Positions 37,180 through 45,992 of a stretch of DNA of 64,000 nucleotides are shown in pieces. Position numbers and translations under genes: made by a program. Position 1 is the first letter of the stretch, and every line of letters begins with the position of its first letter. The DNA comes from Pelagihabitans pacificus (GTDB lineage: Bacteria; Bacteroidota; Bacteroidia; Flavobacteriales; Flavobacteriaceae): contig NZ_VIKU02000001.1 in NCBI RefSeq assembly GCF_009371985.2, positions 1,644,584 through 1,708,583 of the forward strand, given 5' to 3'. The notes beneath the pieces were generated by a model that saw nothing but the letters and a program-made list of their open reading frames with translations, was not told the origin of the DNA and did no database searches.

Positions 37180-37337
37180 GATTAAAAGGGTTTGAAAAGA
37201 ATCTCCTCTAAAGTGCATATGCCCAAGAAGTGAAGCACGAACGAAATGGGTATACAGGTACCGAATAGTCTCTGACAAAGACAAAGGAGGCGACGAAAAC
37301 ATGGAGGGGTATTTATGGAAACTCAGAAGGGTTATTT

Positions 37338-38279
37338 ATGAAAAGTACATTGTCTGTTCTTAGTATCTTTTTAGGATTATTTCTAATCCACAATCCAACC
37401 CTGGCCCAGGAAACCGAGCCTGAAATCGATGTTGAGGAGAGTGCCGAAGTCTTTCTAGAGGAGTACTCCGATGCTTTTCAGGAAAGTTTTTTTGAGGCCT
37501 TGAAACAAAAGGGCATCGAAAATTATGACAAGGCGATCAATCTTTTATTGGAATGCAAACGGCTGGATTCGGGGAATCGGGTCGTCGACCATGAACTTGC
37601 CAAGGTGTATTTGGAGGATAAACAATACCCCCTGGCGGAAGACTATGCATTGACGGCGCTCAATTCCGAGCCCGAGAACCGATGGTATCTGGATACGTTG
37701 GTAGAAATCGCCCAAAAACAGGGAAGTTCGCTCGACGAGCTGAGTTCGAAAGTACCCTACGCCAATAGCAAACTCAAGGAAAACTTGGCGTTGATATACT
37801 ACAAGCGGGCGAATTATAACGACGCGCTCAAAGTGTTGAAGCAAATCAAGGAATCGAGCTTTTCGGAAGAGTTGTCATCCAAAATCAACGACTCTATCGA
37901 GAAACTAGAGACCAAAAGCAAGTCTGTTAGCTTTTCTGCCACTGTAAACAACAATGGCACGAACGATGCGGAACAGTATAAGATGCGAATTAAGGGCCTA
38001 CTATCGACCAATAGCCTGCCCTTATTGTTGCAGCTCTCCAATGAGGCCTTGGAGACCTATCCTTCGCAACCTTATTTTTACTACGCCAACGGCTACGCCT
38101 TGAATAGGAATGCCAAACATCGGGAGGCCGTAGAGGTACTCGAAACCTCCTTGGACTATTTGGTTGGCGATATTTCATTGGCCAATAAGATTTACAAAGA
38201 ACTATCCGATGCATATAATGCCCTTAATAATTCTGTGAAGGCAAATATGTATCTTCGTAAGATAAAACCTGGTTTTTAG
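37338..38279 (+). CDS. Periplasmic tetratricopeptide-repeat protein
   Basis: 313 residues with a signal peptide (about 1-24, ending LAQE). TPR helices are visible at about 55-130 (DHELAKVYLEDKQYPLAEDY), 145-185 and 230-310 (FYYANGYALNRNAKHREAVE). Ends 4 nt before the DUF4292 lipoprotein gene. Probably a scaffold in envelope assembly together with the two genes after it. Confidence 0.85.
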   Translation: MKSTLSVLSIFLGLFLIHNPTLAQETEPEIDVEESAEVFLEEYSDAFQESFFEALKQKGIENYDKAINLLLECKRLDSGNRVVDHELAKVYLEDKQYPLAEDYALTALNSEPENRWYLDTLVEIAQKQGSSLDELSSKVPYANSKLKENLALIYYKRANYNDALKVLKQIKESSFSEELSSKINDSIEKLETKSKSVSFSATVNNNGTNDAEQYKMRIKGLLSTNSLPLLLQLSNEALETYPSQPYFYYANGYALNRNAKHREAVEVLETSLDYLVGDISLANKIYKELSDAYNALNNSVKANMYLRKIKPGF

Positions 38280-38283
38280 TACA

Positions 38284-39081
38284 ATGGGCGAATATTTTAG
38301 AGGAGTACAACGAGGGTTGGTGATCGGGATGGTTATACTGTTCCTTACCTCATGCAAAACTACCAAGGTAGCTTCGGGAGGCGAAATCGATGATAGATTA
38401 ACCGCGAAAGCCATCATTCGCGAACATTATCAAAACCACCTGCAATTCAAGACCATCAGTGGGAAGTTGAAAATCGAATACTCTGATGGGGAATCTACCC
38501 AAAGCATTCCATTGAGCCTGCGAATGGAGAAAGACAAGGCCATCTGGATCAGTGCCCCCTTGGGTATAGTGAAAGCCTATATCACCCCGGGAAGGGTATC
38601 GTTCTATAATAAACTCCAAAACGAGTACTTCGATGGGGATTTCAGTTATCTAAGTAATCTACTCGGAACAGAACTCGATTTTGAACAGGTGCAAAACCTC
38701 TTGCTTGGACAGGCCATTCTTGATTTAAAAGACGGAAAATATGACGCCGAGGTAGCGGATGATACGTATCAATTAAAGCCAAAAAAAGTAGCGGAGCTTT
38801 TTAAGATATTGTTTCAAATAGAGCCCAATAATTTCAAGATTGCGACGCAACAGCTATCCCAACCCCTAAAAAAAAGGTTGTTACAAATCAATTACAAAAA
38901 CTACCAAAAAATCGATAAGTGGATTCTTCCTAATGAGATAGCGATAGCCGCCATCGATGGGGACATACGCAATACCATCGATATCGAATATCGGAACATT
39001 CAGTTCGATCAAGCCTTGAATTTTCCCTATAAAATTCCTAAAGGCTTCAAAGAGATTGTTTTGAGCACGAATGACCTGTAA
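38284..39081 (+). CDS. DUF4292 lipoprotein (LolB/LolA-like fold suspected)
   Basis: 265 residues. Lipoprotein signal with lipobox FLTSC (Cys at about 22). The DUF4292 domain (about 45-255) is rich in beta strands, with AIWISAPLGIVKAYITPGRV as a conserved core. Position beside an EnvC-type peptidase suggests a role in outer-membrane or lipoprotein handling; a LolB-like function has been suggested for related folds but is not shown here. Its end overlaps the next gene by 11 nt. Confidence 0.82.
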   Translation: MGEYFRGVQRGLVIGMVILFLTSCKTTKVASGGEIDDRLTAKAIIREHYQNHLQFKTISGKLKIEYSDGESTQSIPLSLRMEKDKAIWISAPLGIVKAYITPGRVSFYNKLQNEYFDGDFSYLSNLLGTELDFEQVQNLLLGQAILDLKDGKYDAEVADDTYQLKPKKVAELFKILFQIEPNNFKIATQQLSQPLKKRLLQINYKNYQKIDKWILPNEIAIAAIDGDIRNTIDIEYRNIQFDQALNFPYKIPKGFKEIVLSTNDL

Positions 39082-40303
39082 ACGATTCCATAGGGTCTGT
39101 TTTGTTCTATTGGCAGCTTTTTTGTCGATTGTAACGGCTTATGGGCAGACCGATGAGCAGAAGTCCTTGGAGGCCAAACGGGCCCGGCTTCAGAAAGAAA
39201 TCAACGACATCAACAGACTGCTCTTTGCAGAAAAAAAACAACGAGGAACGGTACTGGACCAAATAGAGGCTTTGGACAAAAAGCTTACCGTACGCCAAGA
39301 ACTCATCAAGGTGACCAACCAACAATCCAACCTGCTCAGCCGAAAGATCAATGCCAATGTGCGAAATATCTCCAAGTTAAAGAATGAACTTGTAACCTTA
39401 AAGGAAGAGTACGCCGCCATTATTCGTCAATCGTATCAAAACCGCTCACAACAAAGCCGTTTGATGTTCCTTTTATCCTCGGAAAACTTTTTTCAGGCCT
39501 TTAAAAGGCTGCAATACATGAAGCAGTATACCGATTATAGGAGGGAACAAGGCGAACAGATTGTCGCTAAGACCGATGAACTTACCCAACTGAACAAAGA
39601 TTTGATAGATCAGCGTAAGGAAAAAGAGCAACTCATTGCCGAAAACAAAAAGGCTAGGGCTCAAATGATGCGGGAAATGAAATCCCAAAAAGAACTGTTG
39701 GTAAGCATCCGAAAGAACGAAAGCAATTATGCTGCCGCGATGGATGAGAAGAAAAGGGAAGCCAGAAAAATCGATCAGCAAATAGAAAAATTGATTCGCA
39801 GTGCCATCACTGCCTCCAATAAAAGGGCGGGAACCAAATCTAGTGCGGTCAATAAATTTGTTTTGACCCCTGAAGCTACCATCGTGGCCAATAACTTTTC
39901 CGCGAACAAAGGCAGGTTGATATGGCCCGTGGATAAAGGAATAAAAAGTCAGGGTTTTGGAGTGTATAAAGACGCAGTGTACCCCGGAATCAAACATGAA
40001 AGCAATGGAGTAATTATCGCGACCGATGAAGGGGCCAAGGCCCGTGCCATTTTTAAGGGGGAGGTCATCGCTATACTTTCAGTACCTGGCGGAAACAAGG
40101 GTGTACAGGTAAAGCATGGAAACTATATCAGTACCTATTACAATCTGTCCGAACTGTACGTTAAAAAAGGGGATATGGTGGAGGCCAAGACTGAATTGGG
40201 TGAAATATATACCAACCGGTCCAATGGGCAGACCCGCTTGAAGTTCTATCTTTACGAGGATACGAACAAATTGAATCCGGAAGAGTGGGTGTATCAATTA
40301 TAG
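39071..40303 (+). CDS. EnvC-like murein hydrolase activator with M23 peptidase domain
   Basis: 410 residues. Signal peptide (about 1-25, ending AYGQ), a long coiled coil (about 30-250), then an M23/LytM domain (about 280-405). The LytM zinc ligands are only partly kept: the HxH motif appears as VKHGNYIST, and the first His motif (HxxxD) is not intact, so it may be an activator of amidases, like EnvC, more than an active peptidase. Overlaps DUF4292 by 11 nt. Confidence 0.88.
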   Translation: MTCKRFHRVCFVLLAAFLSIVTAYGQTDEQKSLEAKRARLQKEINDINRLLFAEKKQRGTVLDQIEALDKKLTVRQELIKVTNQQSNLLSRKINANVRNISKLKNELVTLKEEYAAIIRQSYQNRSQQSRLMFLLSSENFFQAFKRLQYMKQYTDYRREQGEQIVAKTDELTQLNKDLIDQRKEKEQLIAENKKARAQMMREMKSQKELLVSIRKNESNYAAAMDEKKREARKIDQQIEKLIRSAITASNKRAGTKSSAVNKFVLTPEATIVANNFSANKGRLIWPVDKGIKSQGFGVYKDAVYPGIKHESNGVIIATDEGAKARAIFKGEVIAILSVPGGNKGVQVKHGNYISTYYNLSELYVKKGDMVEAKTELGEIYTNRSNGQTRLKFYLYEDTNKLNPEEWVYQL

Positions 40304-40323
40304 CAACGTTAAACAAATAGCCA

Positions 40324-41160
40324 ATGAAAACGATTACCGACATCCAAGGAACCTTCAGCTTGCACAACGGTGTTGAGATGCCCTATTTTGGTTTGGGTAC
40401 GTACCAATCCGATAACGATCAGGAAGTGGTCAATGCCGTGAAATACGCATTGGAGGCTGGTTACCGTCATATCGATACAGCCTCGATTTATAAAAATGAA
40501 GAGGGAGTAGGGCAAGGAATAAAGGAAAGTTCTATCCCAAGGCAAGACCTGTTTATAGTCAGTAAGGTGTGGAATAGTGATCAGGGGTATGATACAACCT
40601 TACAGTCCTATGAGGATAGCCTAAAACGGCTCGATTTGGAGAATTTGGATTTGTTTCTGGTGCATTGGCCGGTAGCGGGAAAATATAAGGATACCTGGCG
40701 TGCTTTGGAGCAACTTTACAAAGAAAAACGGGTACGCGCAATCGGGGTGAGCAATTTTATGCAACATCATTTGGAAGACTTGATGACAGCTGCCGAAATC
40801 GTGCCGATGGTGAACCAAATGGAGTTCCATCCTTATGTAGTACAACAGGACTTGATCGATTTTTGCAATAAAAATATCATTCAGTATGAGGCTTGGTCGC
40901 CTTTTATGCAGGGGAAAATATTTGGTTTGGAGGAATTTAAGAAACTGGCTGAAAAATACCATAAGTCGATTGCACAGGTCACACTGCGATGGAATCTTCA
41001 AAAAGGGGTGATCACTATCCCGAAGTCTTCTAAAAGAGAACGGATCAACTCCAATGCCGATATTTTTGATTTTGAATTGTCAGACGAGGATGTGGCCTAT
41101 CTTGACAGCTTGGATCGCGGCGAGCGCATCGGGCCCGATCCCGATAATTTCGATTTTTAG
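40324..41160 (+). CDS. Aldo/keto reductase
   Basis: 278 residues, TIM barrel. Catalytic tetrad readable as Asp and Tyr in GYRHIDTASIYKNE, Lys in VSKVWN, and His in LVHWPV; NADP-binding motif IPKSSKRERI near the C-terminus. Reduces aldehydes or ketones with NADPH, e.g. 2,5-diketogluconate or methylglyoxal type substrates. Its stop overlaps the convergent thioesterase gene by 4 nt. Confidence 0.94.
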   Translation: MKTITDIQGTFSLHNGVEMPYFGLGTYQSDNDQEVVNAVKYALEAGYRHIDTASIYKNEEGVGQGIKESSIPRQDLFIVSKVWNSDQGYDTTLQSYEDSLKRLDLENLDLFLVHWPVAGKYKDTWRALEQLYKEKRVRAIGVSNFMQHHLEDLMTAAEIVPMVNQMEFHPYVVQQDLIDFCNKNIIQYEAWSPFMQGKIFGLEEFKKLAEKYHKSIAQVTLRWNLQKGVITIPKSSKRERINSNADIFDFELSDEDVAYLDSLDRGERIGPDPDNFDF

Positions 41161-41672
41161 GGAGCGAGGAACAACGCTTTCAATTCAGTGGCTTCCGAAG
41201 GTTTCATTTTTCCTGCCAATACCAAACTCAGTTGTTTTCTCCGGAGAGCGGCTGCAAAACGTTCCTTTTCAAGGTCGGTTTCCGGTTGTAAGGGAGGCAC
41301 TTCGGTGGGTACCCCGGTTTCGTCCACAGCAACGAAGGTATAAATCGCTTCGTTGGCCTTCGAACGTTCCCCGGTGAACCGATCTTCCATCCAAACATCG
41401 AGAAATACTTCCATAGAAGTTCTGAAAGCCCTTGAAACCTTTGCCTCTACCGTAACAACACTTCCCAAGGGAACGGCTCTATTGAAGGCTACATGGTTCA
41501 CTGAAGCAGTGACCGTAATACGACGGCTATGTCTTCTTGCAGCGATACTGGCCGCTCTGTCCATTCGGGCCAATAACTCACCTCCAAACAGATTATTCAG
41601 GGGGTTGGTCTCGCTCGGGAGCACCATATCGGTCATTAACGTACGGGATTCATTGGGCGTTTTTGGTTCCAT
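41157..41672 (-). CDS. Acyl-CoA thioesterase (hotdog fold, YciA/BFIT-like)
   Basis: 171 residues. The hotdog signature NNLFGGELLARMDRAASIAA (about 25-44) and downstream VNHVAFNRAVPLGSVVTVEA strand are typical of cytoplasmic acyl-CoA hydrolases. Hydrolyses acyl-CoA to free acid and CoA. The C-terminal 30 residues form a charged helix. Ends head-on into the aldo/keto reductase gene (4-nt overlap). Confidence 0.92.
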   Translation of the reverse strand: MEPKTPNESRTLMTDMVLPSETNPLNNLFGGELLARMDRAASIAARRHSRRITVTASVNHVAFNRAVPLGSVVTVEAKVSRAFRTSMEVFLDVWMEDRFTGERSKANEAIYTFVAVDETGVPTEVPPLQPETDLEKERFAAALRRKQLSLVLAGKMKPSEATELKALFLAP

Positions 41673-41731
41673 GCATTAGATTTTCCGCAAAGGTATGGCT
41701 TAAAAAGAGGATGCTAAAAGGGAAAGTACGC

Positions 41732-42694
41732 TTATTTTACCGACTTTAACCAGGCGTCGGGCGATTGGGTGATTTTAATTTTCCGCAAAGCGGCCAAGGC
41801 CTCGTCGGCATCGGTATAGCTGTCATAGGTTACTATATGCAAGCCAGATTCGTTGGTGCCCAAATACGATGGGTTAAAACCACCTCTTTTTAACAGACGG
41901 ATTTTTTTATTCGCATTTTTCCTAAAACGAAAAGCCCCAGCAATCACGTGATGTATTTTTCTGGAGCTGTCAAATGCCCTTTCTTTTTTGGTAGTTTCCA
42001 ACGTAAGGGTGGGTAGTTCCATGGGTACCGCATCAAAGAAAGTCGCTTCCTGTATCTGTTTGGTAACATGCTCTTGAGCTGCTTCCCGCGCCAGTTGCTG
42101 GTTGTCTAGACCTTGTTGGTATGCGCGATACGCGGTGAATCCTGTGGATAGCGCCAATAAAAAGATGGCAGCGTACTTCAAATAGGGGCGGAAAGAGGTT
42201 TCCCTTCGTTTTTCGGGAGTCACCATAAATGGGATCTGTTCTTCCATCGCCATTACTTCCTTCCTCAAAACTTCCCTCGTCACCGGAGGGGACTTGAAAG
42301 GGGCTAATCCAAACGAAGAGGTGAGGAAGTTGACCTGCTCCGAAGGTTGGAATTGGGTCTTACCGTCTTCATTTAGCCATAATTCACCGATATTTGGGAA
42401 TACCAACCGATCTCCGGACCGCAGTTGTTTTTTCCATATCGCAATCGCTTCCGTGACCTGTTGTAACATCGATTCGTAGTCGGTTTTTTCGGCCTCCGCC
42501 ATATAGGAAACCAACAATCCGTCATTGGAGGTCAATTGGCTGTTAAAGGAGAGGGTTTTGGTCGGAGGATAGAGGGTGTGCGATGCCTTATGGAGCACGG
42601 CTGATTGCCTTTGGGTCAGAAACGCACCAAAACCGGGTATCACCACACAGTTATACCGATACAACAGTTCATATAGATAGTGTTCTACTCCCAT
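41732..42694 (-). CDS. HU-like (CCDC81-type) plus SPOR domain protein
   Basis: 320 residues. An N-terminal pair of HU-like domains (about 1-75 and 75-150; VEHYLYELLYRYNCVVIPGF), a transmembrane helix (about 172-190), and a C-terminal SPOR domain (about 243-318, HVIAGAFRFRKNANKKIRLL). SPOR domains bind denuded peptidoglycan at septa. The DNA-binding-like domain on the cytoplasmic side and SPOR in the periplasm is a Bacteroidota speciality and could couple nucleoid or division proteins to the wall. Divergent from dprA, as is common in flavobacteria. Confidence 0.88.
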   Translation of the reverse strand: MGVEHYLYELLYRYNCVVIPGFGAFLTQRQSAVLHKASHTLYPPTKTLSFNSQLTSNDGLLVSYMAEAEKTDYESMLQQVTEAIAIWKKQLRSGDRLVFPNIGELWLNEDGKTQFQPSEQVNFLTSSFGLAPFKSPPVTREVLRKEVMAMEEQIPFMVTPEKRRETSFRPYLKYAAIFLLALSTGFTAYRAYQQGLDNQQLAREAAQEHVTKQIQEATFFDAVPMELPTLTLETTKKERAFDSSRKIHHVIAGAFRFRKNANKKIRLLKRGGFNPSYLGTNESGLHIVTYDSYTDADEALAALRKIKITQSPDAWLKSVK

Positions 42695-42799
42695 CGAGGC
42701 AAATATGGAAAAAAATGAATCGATTTAAAACCCCCTTTCTTTACTTTTTATTAACATAATTATTTGTGTATTTTGTGGATAACTTATCCCATTTTTTAA

Positions 42800-43903
42800 A
42801 TGACTACAAATGAATTGGTTGCGGTTTTAAGGCTCCAGAGCATTCCCAATATCGGAGATGTTACCGCCAAAAAACTGATTTCCCACACTGGCAGTCCAAC
42901 AGCGATCTTTACTGATAAGCTGCAGCACCTTCAAAAAATAGATGGGATTGGAAGCATTACCTTAAAAGGTTTACGAAATAGCGAATATTTGAGGGCAGCG
43001 GAAGCTGAATATCGATACATTCGGGAAAATGACATCGATTTCACCTATTTTACAGATGCCGATTATCCCAAATACCTCAAGCATTGTATCGATAGCCCCA
43101 TGCTGCTTTTTAAGAGGGGAAATATAGCATTGTCGGATAGAAAAATCATCAGTATCGTAGGTACACGAAATATCACTAGTTACGGTAATGCCCTTTGTGA
43201 ACAGCTTCTGGCCGATTTGGCGCCACTCGATCCAATTATAGTCAGTGGTTTTGCCTATGGTGTGGATATCTGTGCACAAAAAGCAGCCATCAAACACGGT
43301 TTACAGACCATTGGTTGTTTGGCACATGGGCTCAACCAAATTTATCCGAAAGTACATGGGAAATACGTTGAAGAGGTTGAACATAATGGAGGTTTTATAA
43401 CCGAGTTCTGGAGTACCAGCAATCCAGACCGGGAGAACTTTCTAAAGCGGAATCGAATCATTGCCGGGATGGCGGAAGCGACTGTCGTAATCGAATCGGC
43501 GGAAAAAGGCGGCAGTTTGGTCACCGCCGATATAGCCAACAGCTACAACCGTGAGGTGTTCGCCTTTCCTGGTCGCGCACAGGACAAATACAGCACAGGG
43601 TGCAATAATCTTATCAAAAGACAAAAGGCCCATATGATTACCTCCGCGGCTGACCTGATTTATATGTTGGGCTGGCAACTGGAATCACCGGAGGAGAAAC
43701 CGGTACAGAAGCAATTGTTCGTTGAACTGGACGCTACGGAGCAATCGATCTATGCGTATCTACAAAAGGATGGGAAGCAACAGCTGGATAGTATTGCCTT
43801 GGAATGCCAACTACCCGTTTTCAAGGTCTCCTCTACCTTGTTGAATATGGAAATGAAAGGAGTCATCCGGCCGTTACCCGGAAAATTGTTCGAAGCGATT
43901 TAA
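42800..43903 (+). CDS. dprA: DNA-processing protein DprA
   Basis: 367 residues. An N-terminal helix-hairpin-helix/SAM region (about 1-70, LQSIPNIGDVTAKKLI), the Rossmann-like core (about 110-300) with SIVGTR and SGFAYGVDICAQKAA, ESAEKGGSLVTADIA, and a C-terminal winged helix (about 310-365). DprA loads RecA on incoming single-stranded DNA during transformation. recA itself is in this window at 51158-52162 but is a separate unit. Confidence 0.95.
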   Translation: MTTNELVAVLRLQSIPNIGDVTAKKLISHTGSPTAIFTDKLQHLQKIDGIGSITLKGLRNSEYLRAAEAEYRYIRENDIDFTYFTDADYPKYLKHCIDSPMLLFKRGNIALSDRKIISIVGTRNITSYGNALCEQLLADLAPLDPIIVSGFAYGVDICAQKAAIKHGLQTIGCLAHGLNQIYPKVHGKYVEEVEHNGGFITEFWSTSNPDRENFLKRNRIIAGMAEATVVIESAEKGGSLVTADIANSYNREVFAFPGRAQDKYSTGCNNLIKRQKAHMITSAADLIYMLGWQLESPEEKPVQKQLFVELDATEQSIYAYLQKDGKQQLDSIALECQLPVFKVSSTLLNMEMKGVIRPLPGKLFEAI

Positions 43904-43971
43904 AAAACATTGGTTTGAAAACGTTTCAAGGAAGCTTTCCCACAAAAAGGAATGGAAGCCACCACTCAATT

Positions 43972-43989
43972 ACCGACCGAGCGGTCTGT
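43972..43989. promoter_or_regulatory. TetR-type dyad, site E
   Basis: ACCGACC-GAGC-GGTCTGT, full match. It lies in the 221-bp gap between dprA and trpS, which converge, so neither neighbour has its promoter here. Confidence 0.6.
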
Positions 43990-44096
43990 AAATACGTCTA
44001 TCTGCCGTGATTCCCTACAGATAGTGCTTTTCGTCGTCGAAGCACAGCTTAAAATCGAACGTCTGGCAGATTGGTAAGAGACCACCAATTCGAAAA

Positions 44097-44114
44097 ACCG
44101 ACCAAGTGGTCTGT
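44097..44114. promoter_or_regulatory. TetR-type dyad, site F
   Basis: ACCGACC-AAGT-GGTCTGT, full match, same orientation as site E, 107 bp apart. Between them are three short inverted repeats: 43998-44004 with 44018-44024, 44024-44029 with 44040-44045, and 44070-44075 with 44084-44089. Confidence 0.6.
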
Positions 44115-44124
44115 ATACCAAAAA

Positions 44125-45093
44125 TCAGTAGCCGAGCTTATTTCTTACTCTTTCCAACACCCCATCGGCCACTTTTTTGGCTTTTTCAGCTCCCAATTCC
44201 AATGCTGCGTCTACCTCGTTGAGGTTGTTCATATAGTAATCGAATTGTTCCCTAGCGGCTCCAAACTTTTCCAAAATGACTTCAAAAAGTGCCTGTTTGG
44301 CGTGACCATAACCATAGTTTCCCGCCAAATAATTGGCGCTCATTTCTTCGATTTGTTCTTGGGATGCCAAGATTTTAAAAAGGGCAAAGATGTTGTCGTT
44401 GGACGGATCCTTTGGCTCTTCCATAGGGGTACTATCAGTTTTAATACCCATAATTTGTTTTCGTAGCTGTTTGTCGGGTTGAAACAGGTTGATCAGGTTG
44501 CCCTTGCTTTTGCTCATTTTCTCCCCGTCGGTACCTGGAACATACATGGTTTCCTGTTGTACCTTGGCTTCGGGAAGCACAAAGGTCTCCCCCAGTTGCG
44601 CATGAAAACGCGAAGCGACATCCCGGGTCATCTCCAAATGCTGCAATTGGTCTTTTCCCACAGGGACTAAATTGGCATCGTATAACAAAATATCGGCCGC
44701 CATGAGCATGGGATAGGTGAAGAGGCCGGCATTGACATCTTCCAAACGGTCGGCCTTGTCTTTAAAAGAATGGGCAAGGGTCAGCCGCTGGTAAGGGAAA
44801 AAGCAACTGAGATACCAAGCCAATTCGGTCACTTGTGGAACATCGCTTTGACGATAGAAAACGGTTTTTTCGATATCCAAGCCGAATGCCAGCCAAGTGG
44901 CGGCCGTAGCGTAGGTGTTGTGACGTAGTTCTTCCCCATTTTTGATTTGGGTTAGCGAATGCATATCGGCGATGAAAAGAAAAGATTCGTTTTTGGGATC
45001 GCTCGCCATTCGAATGGCAGGAACGATCGCCCCCAAGATATTTCCAAGATGTGGTACACCTGTACTTTGAATGCCTGTTAAGATTCTTGCCAT
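44125..45093 (-). CDS. trpS: Tryptophanyl-tRNA synthetase
   Basis: 322 residues from the ATG at 45093 (MARILTGIQSTGVPHLGNIL), where class I TrpRS begins; the frame is open 84 nt farther upstream, but those residues are atypical and a -7 box lies within them. HIGH-like motif PHLGN, KMSKS motif GEKMSKSKGN. Charges tRNA-Trp. Converges with dprA. Confidence 0.96.
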   Translation of the reverse strand: MARILTGIQSTGVPHLGNILGAIVPAIRMASDPKNESFLFIADMHSLTQIKNGEELRHNTYATAATWLAFGLDIEKTVFYRQSDVPQVTELAWYLSCFFPYQRLTLAHSFKDKADRLEDVNAGLFTYPMLMAADILLYDANLVPVGKDQLQHLEMTRDVASRFHAQLGETFVLPEAKVQQETMYVPGTDGEKMSKSKGNLINLFQPDKQLRKQIMGIKTDSTPMEEPKDPSNDNIFALFKILASQEQIEEMSANYLAGNYGYGHAKQALFEVILEKFGAAREQFDYYMNNLNEVDAALELGAEKAKKVADGVLERVRNKLGY

Positions 45094-45113
45094 ACCTACT
45101 ATTTTAAAGAAAG

Positions 45114-45121
45114 CAAATGTA
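45114..45121 (-). promoter_or_regulatory. -7 box TACATTTG before trpS
   Basis: Minus-strand TACATTTG, 20 nt before the ATG at 45093. Transcription from here excludes the longer upstream start. Confidence 0.45.
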
Positions 45122-45203
45122 TGACAAATCGTAAAGAATTCATGAGTCCTTGACGTACCATGACAACAAGTGGCCATTGATTTAATTCCCTATTTTTGGC
45201 CCC

Positions 45204-45962
45204 ATGCTTCGTTTCGTTAAAAATATCGGTCATATATTATATCGTATCTGGTTCTATGTTCTAGTGGCTTTGCCCATTTTGGCGTTATTTCCATTGCTGT
45301 TACTGTTTACAGTTTCGGAAAGAACCTACGCCCAATTTTTCTGGATGGCCCGAAATATCTGGGCGAACGTTATTTTATACGGAATGGGCTGTCCGCCTAA
45401 AATCAAACGGGAACAGCGGTTGGAAAAAGGAAAAAGCTACATGCTGGTGGCGAACCATACGAGCATGCTCGATATCATGTTAATGTTGCGCGCCAGCAAG
45501 AATCCGTTTGTGTTTGTAGGCAAAAAAGAGCTGGTAAATATACCGGTATTCGGATTTTTTTATAAAAGGGTCTGTATCATGGTCGACCGGGACGATACCC
45601 GTAGCAGAACAGGGGTTTATCGGCGTGCCCAACGTCGATTGAACCAAGGCCTGAGCATTTGTATCTTTCCGGAAGGAGGAGTGCCCGACGAATCGATCTT
45701 ACTTGATGAATTCAAGGATGGCGCCTTTAAGATGGCGATCGCACATAACATACCGGTGGTACCGATGACTTTCTTTGATGGAAAGAAGCGGTTCTCTTTC
45801 ACATTTTTGAGCGGTGGCCCTGGTGTGCTTCGCGCAAAAGTACATGAGTTTTTTGAGACGGGCATTCTATCGGAAGAAGACAAGGCAACGCTTCGGGAAG
45901 AGGTACGGGAGGTAATTCTGAAAGAACTGCTTGCCGCAAATGGCAAGAAGTTGCTGGCTTAG
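45204..45962 (+). CDS. 1-acyl-sn-glycerol-3-phosphate acyltransferase (PlsC-like)
   Basis: 252 residues. N-terminal membrane helices (about 9-40), then the acyltransferase motifs: NHTSMLD (HX4D), FVGKKELVNIPVFG, and FPEGGVPDE (block III). Makes phosphatidic acid from lysophosphatidic acid in phospholipid synthesis. A TATTTTTG -7-type box (45191-45198) is only 5 nt before the ATG, so the transcript may be nearly leaderless. Confidence 0.93.
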   Translation: MLRFVKNIGHILYRIWFYVLVALPILALFPLLLLFTVSERTYAQFFWMARNIWANVILYGMGCPPKIKREQRLEKGKSYMLVANHTSMLDIMLMLRASKNPFVFVGKKELVNIPVFGFFYKRVCIMVDRDDTRSRTGVYRRAQRRLNQGLSICIFPEGGVPDESILLDEFKDGAFKMAIAHNIPVVPMTFFDGKKRFSFTFLSGGPGVLRAKVHEFFETGILSEEDKATLREEVREVILKELLAANGKKLLA

Positions 45963-45992
45963 TCAATAGCTTTTCCCTCTGATAGCGTATCC

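Noticed and set aside
44071..44466. Plus-strand frame of 131 codons in the dprA-trpS gap.
   Set aside because: Almost entirely antisense to trpS; composition follows the reverse of the synthetase gene.
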